A model generated the notes under the pieces. The model was not told the DNA's origin. It searched no databases and saw only the letters and a list, made by a program, of their open reading frames with translations. 64,000 nt of DNA. Source: Superficieibacter electus. Lineage in GTDB: Bacteria; Pseudomonadota; Gammaproteobacteria; Enterobacterales; Enterobacteriaceae. Of the stretch, positions 27,185 through 36,524 are shown one piece after another. The number at the start of each line of letters is the position of its first letter. Positions within the stretch are counted from its first letter, which is position 1. The stretch is taken from positions 1 through 64,000 of the forward strand of contig NZ_PQGD01000011.1 in assembly GCF_002915575.1 (NCBI RefSeq), read 5' to 3'. Made by a program: the position numbers and the translations under genes.

Positions 27185-28348
27185 ATGAATAACTTTACTC
27201 TGCATACCCCGACTCGCATTCTGTTTGGTAAAAACGCCATCGCCGATCTGCGCGATCAAATCCCGGCGGACGCCCGCGTTCTCATCACCTATGGTGGCGG
27301 CAGCGTTAAGAAAACCGGCGTGCTGGATCAGGTTCACAGTGCGCTGGCCGGGCTGGACGTGCGTGAGTTCGGCGGCATTGAGCCGAATCCGTCTTATGAA
27401 ACACTGATGAACGCGGTGAAAATCGCTCGCGAAGAAAAAGTGACTTTCCTGCTGGCCGTCGGCGGCGGTTCCGTGCTGGACGGTACCAAATTCATCGCTG
27501 CCGCCGCGCATTATGCGGACGGCGTCGATCCGTGGCATATCCTGCAAACCAGCGGCAGCGACATCCGTAGCGCCATCCCGATGGGTTCCGTTCTGACCCT
27601 GCCGGCGACCGGTTCCGAATCCAATAAAGGTGCGGTTATCTCCCGTAAAACCACCGGTGACAAGCAGGCTTTCCACTCGCCATTCGTTCAGCCAGTCTTC
27701 GCGGTGCTCGATCCGGTATATACCTACACCCTGCCGCCACGTCAGGTAGCTAACGGCGTGGTTGATGCCTTTGTGCATACCGTTGAGCAGTACGTTACCT
27801 ATCCCGTGAACGCGAAAATTCAGGATCGCTTTGCCGAAGGCATTCTGCTGACGCTGGTGGAAGATGGTCCGAAAGCGCTTCAGGAGCCGGAAAACTACGA
27901 TGTTCGCGCTAACGTCATGTGGGCCGCCACCCAGGCGCTGAACGGTCTGATTGGTGCAGGCGTGCCGCAGGACTGGGCAACGCATATGCTCGGCCATGAA
28001 CTGACGGCAATGCACGGTCTTGATCATGCGCAAACCCTGGCGGTCGTACTGCCCGCATTATGGAATGAAAAGCGCGAGGCGAAACGCGGCAAACTGCTGC
28101 AATATGCTGAACGCGTGTGGAACATTACCGAAGGCAGCGAGGAAGAACGTATTGACGCCGCGATTGCCGCCACACGTCACTTCTTTGAGCAGCTTGGCGT
28201 GCCGACCCGTCTTTCCGGCTACGGTCTGGACGGTAGCTCCATCCCGGCACTGCTGGCGAAACTGGAAGAACACGGCATGACGGCGCTGGGCGAACACGGC
28301 GATATTACACTCGACGTCAGCCGCCGGATTTACGAAGCGGCACGCTAA
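27185..28348 (+). CDS. yqhD: NADPH-dependent alcohol/aldehyde reductase YqhD
   Basis: The 387-residue group III iron-type alcohol dehydrogenase has the NADPH-binding GGGSVLDGTK near residue 94 and metal ligands Asp194 and His198 (VVDAFVHTVEQ), with later histidines in HMLGHELTAMHG and GLDHAQTL. It reduces short-chain and lipid-derived aldehydes, including acrolein and glyoxal-type stress products. A GGTAACGAGCA region precedes the ATG. It is followed by dkgA in a conserved operon under YqhC. Confidence 0.97.
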   Translation: MNNFTLHTPTRILFGKNAIADLRDQIPADARVLITYGGGSVKKTGVLDQVHSALAGLDVREFGGIEPNPSYETLMNAVKIAREEKVTFLLAVGGGSVLDGTKFIAAAAHYADGVDPWHILQTSGSDIRSAIPMGSVLTLPATGSESNKGAVISRKTTGDKQAFHSPFVQPVFAVLDPVYTYTLPPRQVANGVVDAFVHTVEQYVTYPVNAKIQDRFAEGILLTLVEDGPKALQEPENYDVRANVMWAATQALNGLIGAGVPQDWATHMLGHELTAMHGLDHAQTLAVVLPALWNEKREAKRGKLLQYAERVWNITEGSEEERIDAAIAATRHFFEQLGVPTRLSGYGLDGSSIPALLAKLEEHGMTALGEHGDITLDVSRRIYEAAR

Positions 28349-28449
28349 GCATTTTAGCTCCCGACTTTCGTTTTTGGCTTTTTCGTCCAGACTTAATGCA
28401 CACAACTTCGTCGGGAATGCTCCGGCGAGTTTCCAATAAGGAGGAATGC

Positions 28450-29277
28450 ATGACACATCCAGGCGTAATCAAACTCCATGACGGCAACGTAATGCCACAA
28501 CTGGGTCTCGGCGTGTGGAAAGCAGGCAATGACGAGGTAGTCCAGGCCATCCATAAAGCGCTGGAAGTGGGCTATCGCTCCATTGACACGGCGGCGGCGT
28601 ACAAGAATGAAGACGGTGTAGGGAAAGCGTTACAGAGTGCGGGAATTGCACGTGACGATCTCTTTATTACCACTAAACTGTGGAATGACGATCAAAAACG
28701 GCCTGCCGAAGCATTGCAGGAAAGCCTTGATAAACTTCAGCTCGATCATGTGGATCTCTATCTGATGCACTGGCCAGTGCCGGCCATCGATCGCTATGTT
28801 CAGGCATGGGAAGGTATGATCGACCTGCAAAAACAGGGGCTGGTAAAAAGCATCGGCGTCTGCAATTTTCAGATCAACCATCTGCAACGGCTGATTGATG
28901 AAACGGGTGTGACGCCAGTGATCAACCAGATCGAACTACACCCGCTGTTGCAGCAGCGTCAGCTTCATGCGTGGAACGCCACGCATAAGATCCAGACCGA
29001 GTCCTGGAGCCCGCTGGCGCAGGGCGGCGAGGGCGTGTTCGATCAAAAAGTGATTCGCCAGCTTGCCGATAAATACAGTAAAACGCCCGCGCAGATTGTG
29101 ATCCGCTGGCATCTGGATAACGGACTGGTCGTCATCCCGAAATCCGTCACTCCGTCCCGTATTGTTGAGAACTTTGACGTATGGGACTTCCGTCTTGATA
29201 AAGACGAACTGGGCGAGATTGCCAAACTGGATCAGGGTAAACGTCTGGGACCAGACCCGGATCAGTTCGGCGGCTAA
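28450..29277 (+). CDS. dkgA: 2,5-diketo-D-gluconate/methylglyoxal reductase A
   Basis: The 275-residue aldo-keto reductase has the family signature GYRSIDTAAAYKNEDGVG near residue 40 with catalytic Asp and Tyr, Lys in FITTKLWND, and the NADPH-binding IPKSVTPSRI near the C-terminus. It ends DQFGG like E. coli DkgA. AAGGAGG precedes the ATG at 28450; the longer frame to 28396 is not used. The stop overlaps the converging lipoprotein gene by four bases. Confidence 0.96.
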   Translation: MTHPGVIKLHDGNVMPQLGLGVWKAGNDEVVQAIHKALEVGYRSIDTAAAYKNEDGVGKALQSAGIARDDLFITTKLWNDDQKRPAEALQESLDKLQLDHVDLYLMHWPVPAIDRYVQAWEGMIDLQKQGLVKSIGVCNFQINHLQRLIDETGVTPVINQIELHPLLQQRQLHAWNATHKIQTESWSPLAQGGEGVFDQKVIRQLADKYSKTPAQIVIRWHLDNGLVVIPKSVTPSRIVENFDVWDFRLDKDELGEIAKLDQGKRLGPDPDQFGG

Positions 29278-29717
29278 TCTCCTTTCACCGTATTAACACC
29301 AGTGCGATGACACACTTCCGGCGGCGGCGTTTCAGTCGTCGCCGGCAACTGGCAAATCACGCCAAACGCCGCCCCATCCATTTCATGCGCATTGCCTAAT
29401 CTGCCCGCGACGGAATAATCATACTGCTGCGTAGCCGTGCGGATATGCAAATCTGCACGATGTATCCAGTCAATTGGCCCTATCGGCAGAAAAAACGTCC
29501 ATTCATGCTTAGCGGGGAAAGAAAAACGCCCGTTGCTGTCAGATAAGACGCTGGTCTCACCGGCATTACTTGTCAGCGTAACATCAACGCCCGCCAGCGG
29601 TTGTCCGTGACTATCCAGCATTTTTCCCTCGACTACTGGCTGGTTTTGATAATATGTAACGCACCCGCTTTGCAGCAGCGTGATGAGCATAAGGCCCGGC
29701 CAAAAACGTGTTTGCAT
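29274..29717 (-). CDS. Lipoprotein with carboxypeptidase-regulatory-like domain
   Basis: The product of 147 residues has a lipoprotein signal ending in LLQSGC, followed by a short beta-sandwich of the transthyretin/carboxypeptidase regulatory type (EGKMLDSHGQPLAGVDVTL, then SDSNGRFSF). Such domains are found in surface-exposed binding or assembly proteins. The ATG at 29717 follows GGGAAACAG; a GTG at 29729 is possible. It is transcribed toward dkgA. The gene is absent from the K-12 order and marks the start of the accessory yqhG cluster. Confidence 0.75.
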   Translation of the reverse strand: MQTRFWPGLMLITLLQSGCVTYYQNQPVVEGKMLDSHGQPLAGVDVTLTSNAGETSVLSDSNGRFSFPAKHEWTFFLPIGPIDWIHRADLHIRTATQQYDYSVAGRLGNAHEMDGAAFGVICQLPATTETPPPEVCHRTGVNTVKGD

Positions 29718-29825
29718 TCTGTTTCCCACATAATAAAACCGGAGGTTATTGACTACCGATTTAGTTGTTAAGTCAATTGCCTGGCTGTTTTTCAGAAATT
29801 ATTAATTCCTGCCGGGGTTAGAGCG

Positions 29826-31211
29826 TTGCAAGATAGACTGCAATTATTCCTGACCAACATATATAGAATCCCGATGCAACTTACAGATGCAGAACATGCC
29901 CAGGTCGAACGGATAAAAAGTAAACTTCCCTACATTGAAGCAAAAGATCCTGAATATAAAGTGTTTGGTGCCTCCAGGTGGAAATATCAGTGGCCTGAAC
30001 CCGCCAGTGAACGAGAAGTGGCGGCATGGGAGGAAAAACATGGCGTAGTATTGCCACGTGAATACCGGATTTTTCTACGCTATATCGCCAACGGTGGTCC
30101 AGGGTTTGCCTATGGACTTTATTCTTTAGACAATACAGAAATCTATGGCGATATTCAGAAAGAAAGCCCCATTCCGCTGTATATGACGCAGCAGGACGTA
30201 GATGCTCTGAATGCCCGGCGCAATCCCCTCTATGGCGATCCTGAAGATAGCGAAAAGTGTCTGTTTTTCGACGGTTCGCTGGTTATTATGACGCAGGGCT
30301 GCGCCTTTGATATTTGTCTTGTTGTCACCGGACAGCATCGCGGGCGATTGATGCAAACCGATGGCGATGAGGAACAACCTTTTGTGTTTGTTTATGATCA
30401 AAATTTTCTCGACTGGTATGAGCGCTGGCTGGACAATTTCATTGCCGGAATGAGTATGGACGGTTTTATCATCAGTGTGCCAGGAAACCAGCAGCAATTA
30501 AGAGCCTGGTTTGCAACAGAACAGATTTCCCAGTTACGCCATAAGATTGTTTTCTCATTATGTCGTTTTCCACAGCTTGAATTAGAGACGTTAGCGTTCT
30601 GGGAACATATCTGCCGTACGGAAAACGATACGATATTATGCGAGGAAGCGCTGATTCGGTTAAGAGTAGCAAAAGCAGCCTGTATACCTGAAATTATGCG
30701 TATGTACTTTGAAACACCCAGCCGGTTACGTGAAATCGCCATTGAAAACCTGCGTTATTCACGCGAGGCAAACGTGGATGTAGAAGAATATGCGGAGCCG
30801 CTTCTGACTATACTGCCTCAACTTGATCAGACATCGTTTTCTAACGCAGTGCGTACAATACGTAAAACGAGCCATAACTGCTATGCCATCTATCTGCCGT
30901 TTATTTCTATAGTAAATGAAGACTGCAAACGTACGTTGTTATGGGCGATGAAAGAAGCGCCAGATTTTGATGCGCAAAATGGTTATGTTGATCTGATCCT
31001 GCCATCATTTGAAGCCTCAGAGATGGAAACGGTGCGCTGGGCAATACTGTCACTATGTGAAATCCAGGATCAACGCATTCCTCCGCTGGTAGATAACGCT
31101 ACATTACGCTTCCCGGAATTTGAGACGCTGCGAAAAAATTACTATCGCAGAACCTGGGGGAAAAAGCGAGCACCGGAATTGAACATTCAAGGCATTGAGT
31201 TGATAAGATAA
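29826..31211 (+). CDS. SMI1/KNR4-domain protein with helical C-terminal region
   Basis: The 461-residue product has no signal peptide. Residues about 55-205 form a SUKH/SMI1-KNR4 domain: SEREVAAWEEKHGVVLPREY, then FLRYIANGGPGFAYG and a WYERWLDNFI end. Residues 206-461 are leucine-rich helices that look HEAT-like. SUKH domains commonly serve as immunity modules but also occur in regulatory proteins. The start is uncertain: TTG at 29826 or ATG at 29874. Its TAA overlaps the ATG of the next gene (TAATG), so it is the head of the yqhG-cluster operon. Confidence 0.7.
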   Translation: MQDRLQLFLTNIYRIPMQLTDAEHAQVERIKSKLPYIEAKDPEYKVFGASRWKYQWPEPASEREVAAWEEKHGVVLPREYRIFLRYIANGGPGFAYGLYSLDNTEIYGDIQKESPIPLYMTQQDVDALNARRNPLYGDPEDSEKCLFFDGSLVIMTQGCAFDICLVVTGQHRGRLMQTDGDEEQPFVFVYDQNFLDWYERWLDNFIAGMSMDGFIISVPGNQQQLRAWFATEQISQLRHKIVFSLCRFPQLELETLAFWEHICRTENDTILCEEALIRLRVAKAACIPEIMRMYFETPSRLREIAIENLRYSREANVDVEEYAEPLLTILPQLDQTSFSNAVRTIRKTSHNCYAIYLPFISIVNEDCKRTLLWAMKEAPDFDAQNGYVDLILPSFEASEMETVRWAILSLCEIQDQRIPPLVDNATLRFPEFETLRKNYYRRTWGKKRAPELNIQGIELIR

Positions 31212-31723
31212 TGAAATACAACGCCAGCATATTTGTACTCCTGTTGGGTCTGTTAGCAGGCCCGGCTTACGCGCTTTCTGAGCCAGTAAGTTCTGCTCCA
31301 CCTTCACAGCAATGCACATCCGACCCGGCCATCATGGAGGTCACAATTACCGACCTCCTCCAGCAGCCCGATAAATATCAGCTCCACAAAGTGTGTCTTC
31401 GCGGTTTTGTTATCCATCAATTTGAGCATCATGCCGTTTACCGGGATCAAGAAACCACGCGGGTAAATAAAGGATTATGGATTGGTGATTTTACAGCTGA
31501 TTTTGATGGCAGGCCGGGTTGGTCCGACAATGAAAAGACATTCCTGATTGAAGGTATTTTTGATGTCAATGAGACAGGACATATGAATAACTGGCCAGCG
31601 GGTATTACACATATTACGCGCTATGAGCCGCTGAAAAACAGAGCGAGTTATGAAAAAGAAAGCAAACTGATTGAACTGGAAAAAGAATTGCTTAAGGCCA
31701 GGGCCACGGAGGAAACACAATGA
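31211..31723 (+). CDS. Exported single-domain protein of the yqhG cluster (GITxITRYE module)
   Basis: The 170-residue product has a Sec signal peptide (cleavage after AYA near 21) and one domain that recurs at the C-terminus of the products at 32299 and 36525. Shared points are ITDLLQQPDKYQLHKVCLRGF, a buried FEHHAVY, a KGLWIGDF strand, EGIFDVNETGH and finally GITHITRYE. The strand order and spacing suggest a small OB-like beta-barrel, but I know no name for it. The tail is a charged helix. It overlaps the preceding and following genes by one to four bases, so all are co-translated. Function unknown. Confidence 0.75.
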   Translation: MKYNASIFVLLLGLLAGPAYALSEPVSSAPPSQQCTSDPAIMEVTITDLLQQPDKYQLHKVCLRGFVIHQFEHHAVYRDQETTRVNKGLWIGDFTADFDGRPGWSDNEKTFLIEGIFDVNETGHMNNWPAGITHITRYEPLKNRASYEKESKLIELEKELLKARATEETQ

Positions 31724-32184
31724 TAGACTGTATTTTTTGCCAGATCGCCGAAGGCAAAGCACCCTGCCATAAAATCTGGGAAGACGACCACCATCTGGCG
31801 TTTTTATCCATTTTCCCCAATACCGACGGTTTTACGGTAGTGATCCCCAAAAAACACTACCCAAGCTATGCGTTCGATCTGCCGCCACAGGTGCTGACGG
31901 ATTTAACCCTCGCCACGCAGAAAGTGGCGAAACTACTGGATCGCGCGTTCCCGGACGTGGGCCGTACGGGAATGTTTTTCGAAGGCTTTGGCGTGGACCA
32001 TGTGCACAGCAAGCTCAGTCCGATGCACGGTACCGGCAACCTCGGCGAGTGGAAACCTATCGAATCACGGCAAAATAAGTTCTTCGAACAGTATGAGGGA
32101 TATCTGTCATCGCACGATCATGAACGCGCCGATGACGAAAAACTGGCCGCCCTGGCAACGTTGATTCGCCAGACAGAGATTTAA
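31720..32184 (+). CDS. HIT-family protein with altered histidine triad
   Basis: The 154-residue cytoplasmic protein has the HIT fold: an N-terminal CIFCQIAEGKAPCHKIWED with a CxxC pair typical of bacterial HIT proteins, DGFTVVIPKKHYPSY in the middle and DHVHSKLSP at 93-101. The usual HxHxH triad reads H94-V-H96-S-K98, so the third histidine is lysine. That change is found in some HIT branches and may alter nucleotide hydrolysis. The start overlaps the previous stop (ATGA). It is the only plainly cytoplasmic enzyme inside the exported-protein cluster. Confidence 0.8.
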   Translation: MIDCIFCQIAEGKAPCHKIWEDDHHLAFLSIFPNTDGFTVVIPKKHYPSYAFDLPPQVLTDLTLATQKVAKLLDRAFPDVGRTGMFFEGFGVDHVHSKLSPMHGTGNLGEWKPIESRQNKFFEQYEGYLSSHDHERADDEKLAALATLIRQTEI

Positions 32185-32298
32185 CCTCAACAGATACAGG
32201 TCTGGTTTCCGGGCCTGTGTTGTAGAAATCATCTTTTCCCGTACGATAATACCGTTTGATATTTTTCAGGATAAAACGCTGACAACAAGGACATGTTG

Positions 32299-33219
32299 AT
32301 GAAACACTGGCAAGTAAGTGTGGCTATGCTGGCGCTGTGCGCATTTACGCAAAGTGCGCAGGGCAAAGAGACGTTAGCAGAGGCCATCACGCGGCTCTAT
32401 CACCCACTGGCATCTGTTGATAGCGATATTCGCCAGGACAAACGCCTGTCATGGGGACTGCGGGAAGATTTATATCTCAACCAATGCGCCACGCCCGGCG
32501 GCGTCAGTCCGTGGCTGAATAATAATCTGCTCTGTCGCTGTCAGGATGAAGAATTTATCTCCGGCGAGCTAATCGACACCACGCCGCTCAACGCGGGTCG
32601 TGTACACGCGCTGCTGCAACTCACGCTTAATCAAAATCACGTCGGCGCTCACCGACTGCTGGGGCTGACGCTGGTCCGCAATAACAGCGATAACCGCTGG
32701 CAGGTGGAAGACACTGATGACGGCGCAGAGACGCCAAAAAGCCTGCGTGCAGAGATCCGCGAGGATACGCGCATTAAACAGACAGCTTCCGCCAGTCAGC
32801 CCGATACCAGCCCCTGGCGTGATATTTCCATGATCGCTCTTCTCGCCCAACCTGAAAAATATCATCTGCAAAGAGTCAATATTATCGGCGTTGGCAACAT
32901 TGAATTTGAAGGAAACGCGGTTTATCTCAATAAAGCATCCTGGGAGAACGACGTCGATGGCGACAGTCTGTGGCTGGACATTGACTTCCCTAATTCGCAG
33001 ATTTCTTACGGCAAAGCACAGCAGCTTAACGGTGAATATGTCCACATCACCGGCACCTTTGATATGGACATGTCCGGCCATCTGGGTCTGCGGCGCGGCG
33101 GTATTACCGATATTACCCGCTATGAACGGGTCACCACCCGCAAAGAGTGGGAGCGGATAAGAGAAAAAAAGATAGCTGAAATAAAAGCCGCACAGGAAAA
33201 AAGCGAGAACAAAAAATGA
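32299..33219 (+). CDS. Exported two-domain protein: DUF3828-like plus GITxITRYE module
   Basis: The 306-residue product has a Sec signal peptide (FTQSAQG, cleavage near 22). Residues about 25-150 form a YqhG/DUF3828-like domain: LAEAITRLYHP, LLCRCQDEEF and WQVEDTDDG. Residues about 170-285 carry the cluster's second module: DISMIALLAQPEKYHLQRVNI, FEGNAVYLN, GTFDMDMSGHLG and GITDITRYE. A lysine-rich helical tail follows. The ATG at 32299 is best placed after AAGGA. Its stop overlaps the next gene by four bases. The fusion of the two modules suggests they act together in the periplasm. Confidence 0.8.
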   Translation: MKHWQVSVAMLALCAFTQSAQGKETLAEAITRLYHPLASVDSDIRQDKRLSWGLREDLYLNQCATPGGVSPWLNNNLLCRCQDEEFISGELIDTTPLNAGRVHALLQLTLNQNHVGAHRLLGLTLVRNNSDNRWQVEDTDDGAETPKSLRAEIREDTRIKQTASASQPDTSPWRDISMIALLAQPEKYHLQRVNIIGVGNIEFEGNAVYLNKASWENDVDGDSLWLDIDFPNSQISYGKAQQLNGEYVHITGTFDMDMSGHLGLRRGGITDITRYERVTTRKEWERIREKKIAEIKAAQEKSENKK

Positions 33220-34265
33220 GAAAATACATTCTGTTTGGCCTGAGCATCATATTGAGTTGCCCGGTACTGGCGAAAACACCGCCACTCTCAGCGGAGCAGA
33301 CCGTCAGGCAGATTTACCAGGATTATGAGCAGAATGACACCAGCATTTATTTTGGCGACATACGTTCCCCGGCGTCCTCACGAATCAAAAATGAGCTGGC
33401 CTTAAACGATCTGTTGATGCCACCAGGTGAGATCGGCTGGCTGAATTTTGATCCTATTTGCAACTGTCAGGATTATGATAATTTTACCCTGGAGAACATC
33501 ACCACCAGCCAGCACGATGCGGATCGTGCCAGCGTAACCGTGCGCTTTCGCCTGTTTGGCCAGGAACCGGAGAGCACAACCCAAACGCTAAAACTGGTCA
33601 CTGAAAATGGCCGCTGGCAGATCGACGATATTGTCAGTCAGGACGGCAGCCTGTGGCAGATGTTGCATAATGAAAATCAGCGCATCCTCGCCAGCCTGAC
33701 ATCACTGCAACGAGAACAACCCCAGGATTTTGTCGGCGAGTTGTTCCGTCATTCAACGAATAGCTACTGGCCATGGACCGGCATATTTTCTCCCGAATAC
33801 CGCCAGGCGGTGGATGAGTATTATCGCTCTACGATCAAAGGCCACAGTATGCCAGAGCGGGTACCAGAATTCTTTGGCCGTCTCAGCCATGATGCCTGGC
33901 CGTGGCCCTGGACCGGCAGCTGGCAGTTTTATGAGGCGCTGCATGATTACCGCCAGGATCATCTGATGAAAAGGGATGATTCACAAGCGGACATGAAGGA
34001 AGAATCGCAATATCTCTATGATAATCCTGTCTGCGGATGTGCAGGAATGCAGTTCGCCAGCCTCGGGGAGATTCGCCTGGTTGAACGCACGGCGGATCGC
34101 GCTCAGGTTCACATCCGCTTCACGCTCACCGATACAACCCGCCATGAGCGGGATGTTATGCTACAGCGCGCGGCGGGAAGATGGGAAATTAGCGATATTA
34201 TCCGTCCGGTTCACGGCAGCCTGCTGAAACAGATGCAGGAAGCCACGCGTAAAAATTTGCAGTGA
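33216..34265 (+). CDS. yqhG: YqhG-like double-DUF3828 periplasmic protein, copy A
   Basis: The 349-residue product has a signal peptide (cleavage after VLA near 19) and two DUF3828 domains. The first (20-160) has SAEQTVRQIYQDYEQ, DPICNCQDYDNF and GRWQIDDIVSQDGS; the second (after a tryptophan-rich linker SYWPWTGIF) has DNPVCGCAG and RWEISDIIRPVHGSL. The arrangement matches E. coli YqhG. A unique insert at about 215-250 repeats a WPWPWTGSW segment. The start overlaps the previous stop (ATGA). Function of YqhG is unknown; genetic data in E. coli link the region to envelope phenotypes only loosely. Confidence 0.88.
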   Translation: MRKYILFGLSIILSCPVLAKTPPLSAEQTVRQIYQDYEQNDTSIYFGDIRSPASSRIKNELALNDLLMPPGEIGWLNFDPICNCQDYDNFTLENITTSQHDADRASVTVRFRLFGQEPESTTQTLKLVTENGRWQIDDIVSQDGSLWQMLHNENQRILASLTSLQREQPQDFVGELFRHSTNSYWPWTGIFSPEYRQAVDEYYRSTIKGHSMPERVPEFFGRLSHDAWPWPWTGSWQFYEALHDYRQDHLMKRDDSQADMKEESQYLYDNPVCGCAGMQFASLGEIRLVERTADRAQVHIRFTLTDTTRHERDVMLQRAAGRWEISDIIRPVHGSLLKQMQEATRKNLQ

Positions 34266-34308
34266 AATTTTAGTCAAGACGGCGGAAGAATTAACGAGGC
34301 CAGGGCTG

Positions 34309-35250
34309 ATGAAACGCACACTTTTCTTACTCAGTATTTTCTTGAGCTTTTCCGCGCTGGCGAAAACACCGCCTCTGTCGCCGGAGCAAACCGTCAGGCA
34401 GATTTACCAGAGTTACGCCAGAGGCGCGGAGTCGGTCTACTTTGGCAACGCCATTGTTTCTGCCAGGATGAACCAGACGTTACAACTGGACTACCAACTT
34501 ACCCCACCGGGGGATCAGGGAGGGCTGGGTTACGATCCCCTCTGTCAATGCCAGGACTTTGACGATCTGGTGCTGGAGAAAGTTGTCATCACCCAGCAGG
34601 ACGCCACTCACGCCGATGCCACGGTGCGTTTTCGTCCATTCCGGGAGGGTGACACACGAATTACGCAAACGCTTAAGCTGGCGGCAGAGGGCAATCGCTG
34701 GCGGATTGACGATGTGCTCGGCGAATCGGGGAGTCTCTGGCAAAATCTCAATGAGAGTAACCAGAAAACCCTCGCCACCCTCGCTTCGCTGCAAAAAGAG
34801 CAGCCGCAAGATTTTGTCCGTGAGCTGATTTCCCGTGGGAAAGAGTACACCTGGCCGTGGACTGGCGTGGTTTCTGCAACGTTCAGACAAACCGTTGATC
34901 AATACCAGGCGGCAACCTTCCACGATGAGGAGGGCGGTTATCTGAAATACCTGGGTATCAATCCAATTTACGGCTGCGATCCGGGGCAGTTTTCCGCCAT
35001 TGAAGAGATTCGCGTTGTGGAACAAAATGCAGCCCGCGTTCGGGTTCATGCCCGTTTTACACTCACCCATCAACAGCATCAGGAACGGGATTTTATTCTG
35101 CATCGCGCTGATAATAAGTGGATGATTGACGACATTATCTCATCAGACGGCCACAGCCTGCGCCAGCAAATGCAGGAAGCGATTGACCAGCAATCCGCGA
35201 AGGGAAAACCCCAGGCGCAATTTCCGGATCTCACGAAGAAAGTGAAGTGA
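34309..35250 (+). CDS. yqhG: YqhG-like double-DUF3828 periplasmic protein, copy B
   Basis: The 313-residue product is a close paralogue of copy A: signal peptide to ALA near 18, SPEQTVRQIYQSYARG, DPLCQCQDFDDLVLE, then YTWPWTGVVSATFRQTV and a second domain with NPIYGCDPG and WMIDDIISSDG. It lacks the insert of copy A and is nearer in length to E. coli YqhG (308 residues), so it may be the orthologue. An AGGGCTG site precedes the ATG. The 43-bp gap from copy A suggests tandem duplication in one transcription unit. Confidence 0.88.
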   Translation: MKRTLFLLSIFLSFSALAKTPPLSPEQTVRQIYQSYARGAESVYFGNAIVSARMNQTLQLDYQLTPPGDQGGLGYDPLCQCQDFDDLVLEKVVITQQDATHADATVRFRPFREGDTRITQTLKLAAEGNRWRIDDVLGESGSLWQNLNESNQKTLATLASLQKEQPQDFVRELISRGKEYTWPWTGVVSATFRQTVDQYQAATFHDEEGGYLKYLGINPIYGCDPGQFSAIEEIRVVEQNAARVRVHARFTLTHQQHQERDFILHRADNKWMIDDIISSDGHSLRQQMQEAIDQQSAKGKPQAQFPDLTKKVK

Positions 35251-35293
35251 AGATGTGTCAGCACGGCCCGCGTCGCCGTACTGTATCCAGAAA

Positions 35294-36217
35294 CTAATGA
35301 CTTTTCTCCAGCACTTCATCGGCGGAAAGTCCGGTGATTTTCAGGACCATATCAAGGGAAATACCATTTGCCAGCATCGTCCGCGCCACGCGCAACGCTT
35401 CGTTGTGGGCTTGCTCTAACCCTTGCTGAAGCCCTTGCTGAATCCCTTGTTGAAGTCCTTCCTGTCGCAATCTTTCTGCAATAGTCATCAAATTCTCCTT
35501 GTTGTGCGGGGAACGTTCGGCAACCGCGCGGATAAATTCGCCGAAACGAACCGCGTCGCCGTGCTGTATCAGATAATTAAACAGGATCTTTATTTCGCTG
35601 TCATTAGTGAAACCGCTTACCAACAGCCCGACCAGCCGATCCACCAGTTCCATCAGGTCGCGATCGCGGATATGTTTCTGAATCAACTCCAGCATCGCCA
35701 TCCGCCGATGCTGCATGATCTCATCGTCCGGCGTTACCGTAATATCCACCAGCGGGAATGCTTCCGTGTAGAGTGGTCGCGCCAGTCCGGGATCGGCGAA
35801 TTCATCCAGCCAGTTGAGGGTGTATGGGTATGGGCTTTGCTCGCCGTGATAAAACAGAAGTGGCACCACCAGAGGTAGCTTCTTATGTCCGGCATCCAGG
35901 TGATGCTGCATGGCCGCGACGGCGTAGCGCATCAGCCGGAAAGCCATATGTGAATCTGCCCTGCTCTGGTGTTCAATGACGCAGTAGATATAGCCATCAC
36001 CTTCGCGGGTTTTCAGCGACCACAGCACATCGGAGTAATACGCGCGTAAGTTGTTTTCAATAAAGCTGGTTGATTCCAGCGTCAATGTTTGCAAATCACA
36101 TAATTCACGCAGCGCGGGCGGAAGATGAATATCGAGGAAATCCCGCGCGGCATCGGGAGAGTGGAGAAATTTTTTAAATACAGCGTCATGCGGCGCGGCC
36201 GTTGTTGATGTCGTCAT
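35294..36217 (-). CDS. Rpn-family recombination-promoting nuclease
   Basis: The 307-residue protein belongs to the RpnA-type (YhgA-like, PD-(D/E)XK) family: [19 protein letters not shown] at the N-terminus, catalytic-core YYSDVLWSL near 60 and [19 protein letters not shown] near 80, and a glutamine-rich repeat (QQGLQQGL) near 260. These nucleases promote RecA-independent recombination and spread by partial duplication. It is inserted against the direction of the yqhG cluster, separating copy B from the gene at 36525. A truncated relative lies at 40138. Confidence 0.9.
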   Translation of the reverse strand: MTTSTTAAPHDAVFKKFLHSPDAARDFLDIHLPPALRELCDLQTLTLESTSFIENNLRAYYSDVLWSLKTREGDGYIYCVIEHQSRADSHMAFRLMRYAVAAMQHHLDAGHKKLPLVVPLLFYHGEQSPYPYTLNWLDEFADPGLARPLYTEAFPLVDITVTPDDEIMQHRRMAMLELIQKHIRDRDLMELVDRLVGLLVSGFTNDSEIKILFNYLIQHGDAVRFGEFIRAVAERSPHNKENLMTIAERLRQEGLQQGIQQGLQQGLEQAHNEALRVARTMLANGISLDMVLKITGLSADEVLEKSH

Positions 36218-36524
36218 GGTTGTCCATCACCTTCGGTACAGAGTAATGCGACATTACCCGCCGTGGGCGCGGGTAGCATCCGGCGATTTTTATCTTTGCG
36301 AGGGGCGTTCAGCACTTAATACGTGGCGCTGTAAATTAATCATTTTGTTGGGAAGAGCCGCGCAAAATAGCCAGACATAAGCCGCAAACGACAGAATGTC
36401 GGATAGCGTGTGGCGTGAGCCAGGTTCACAGAACATTTGCCGCTTTTTCAAAAATCATTGATTCCCATTGCGTCGGGGTCTCTGTTAATCTTCAGAGCAG
36501 GATTTTAACAATAAGGACATTCCC
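36218..36524. other. Intergenic region upstream of the last cluster gene
   Basis: This 307-bp spacer contains no convincing gene. Its end, caggattttaacaataagg acat, resembles the leader just before the 32299 gene (cagg...acaacaaggacat), consistent with duplication of gene plus leader. A promoter for the 36525 gene is probably here; none could be fixed with confidence. Confidence 0.4.
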
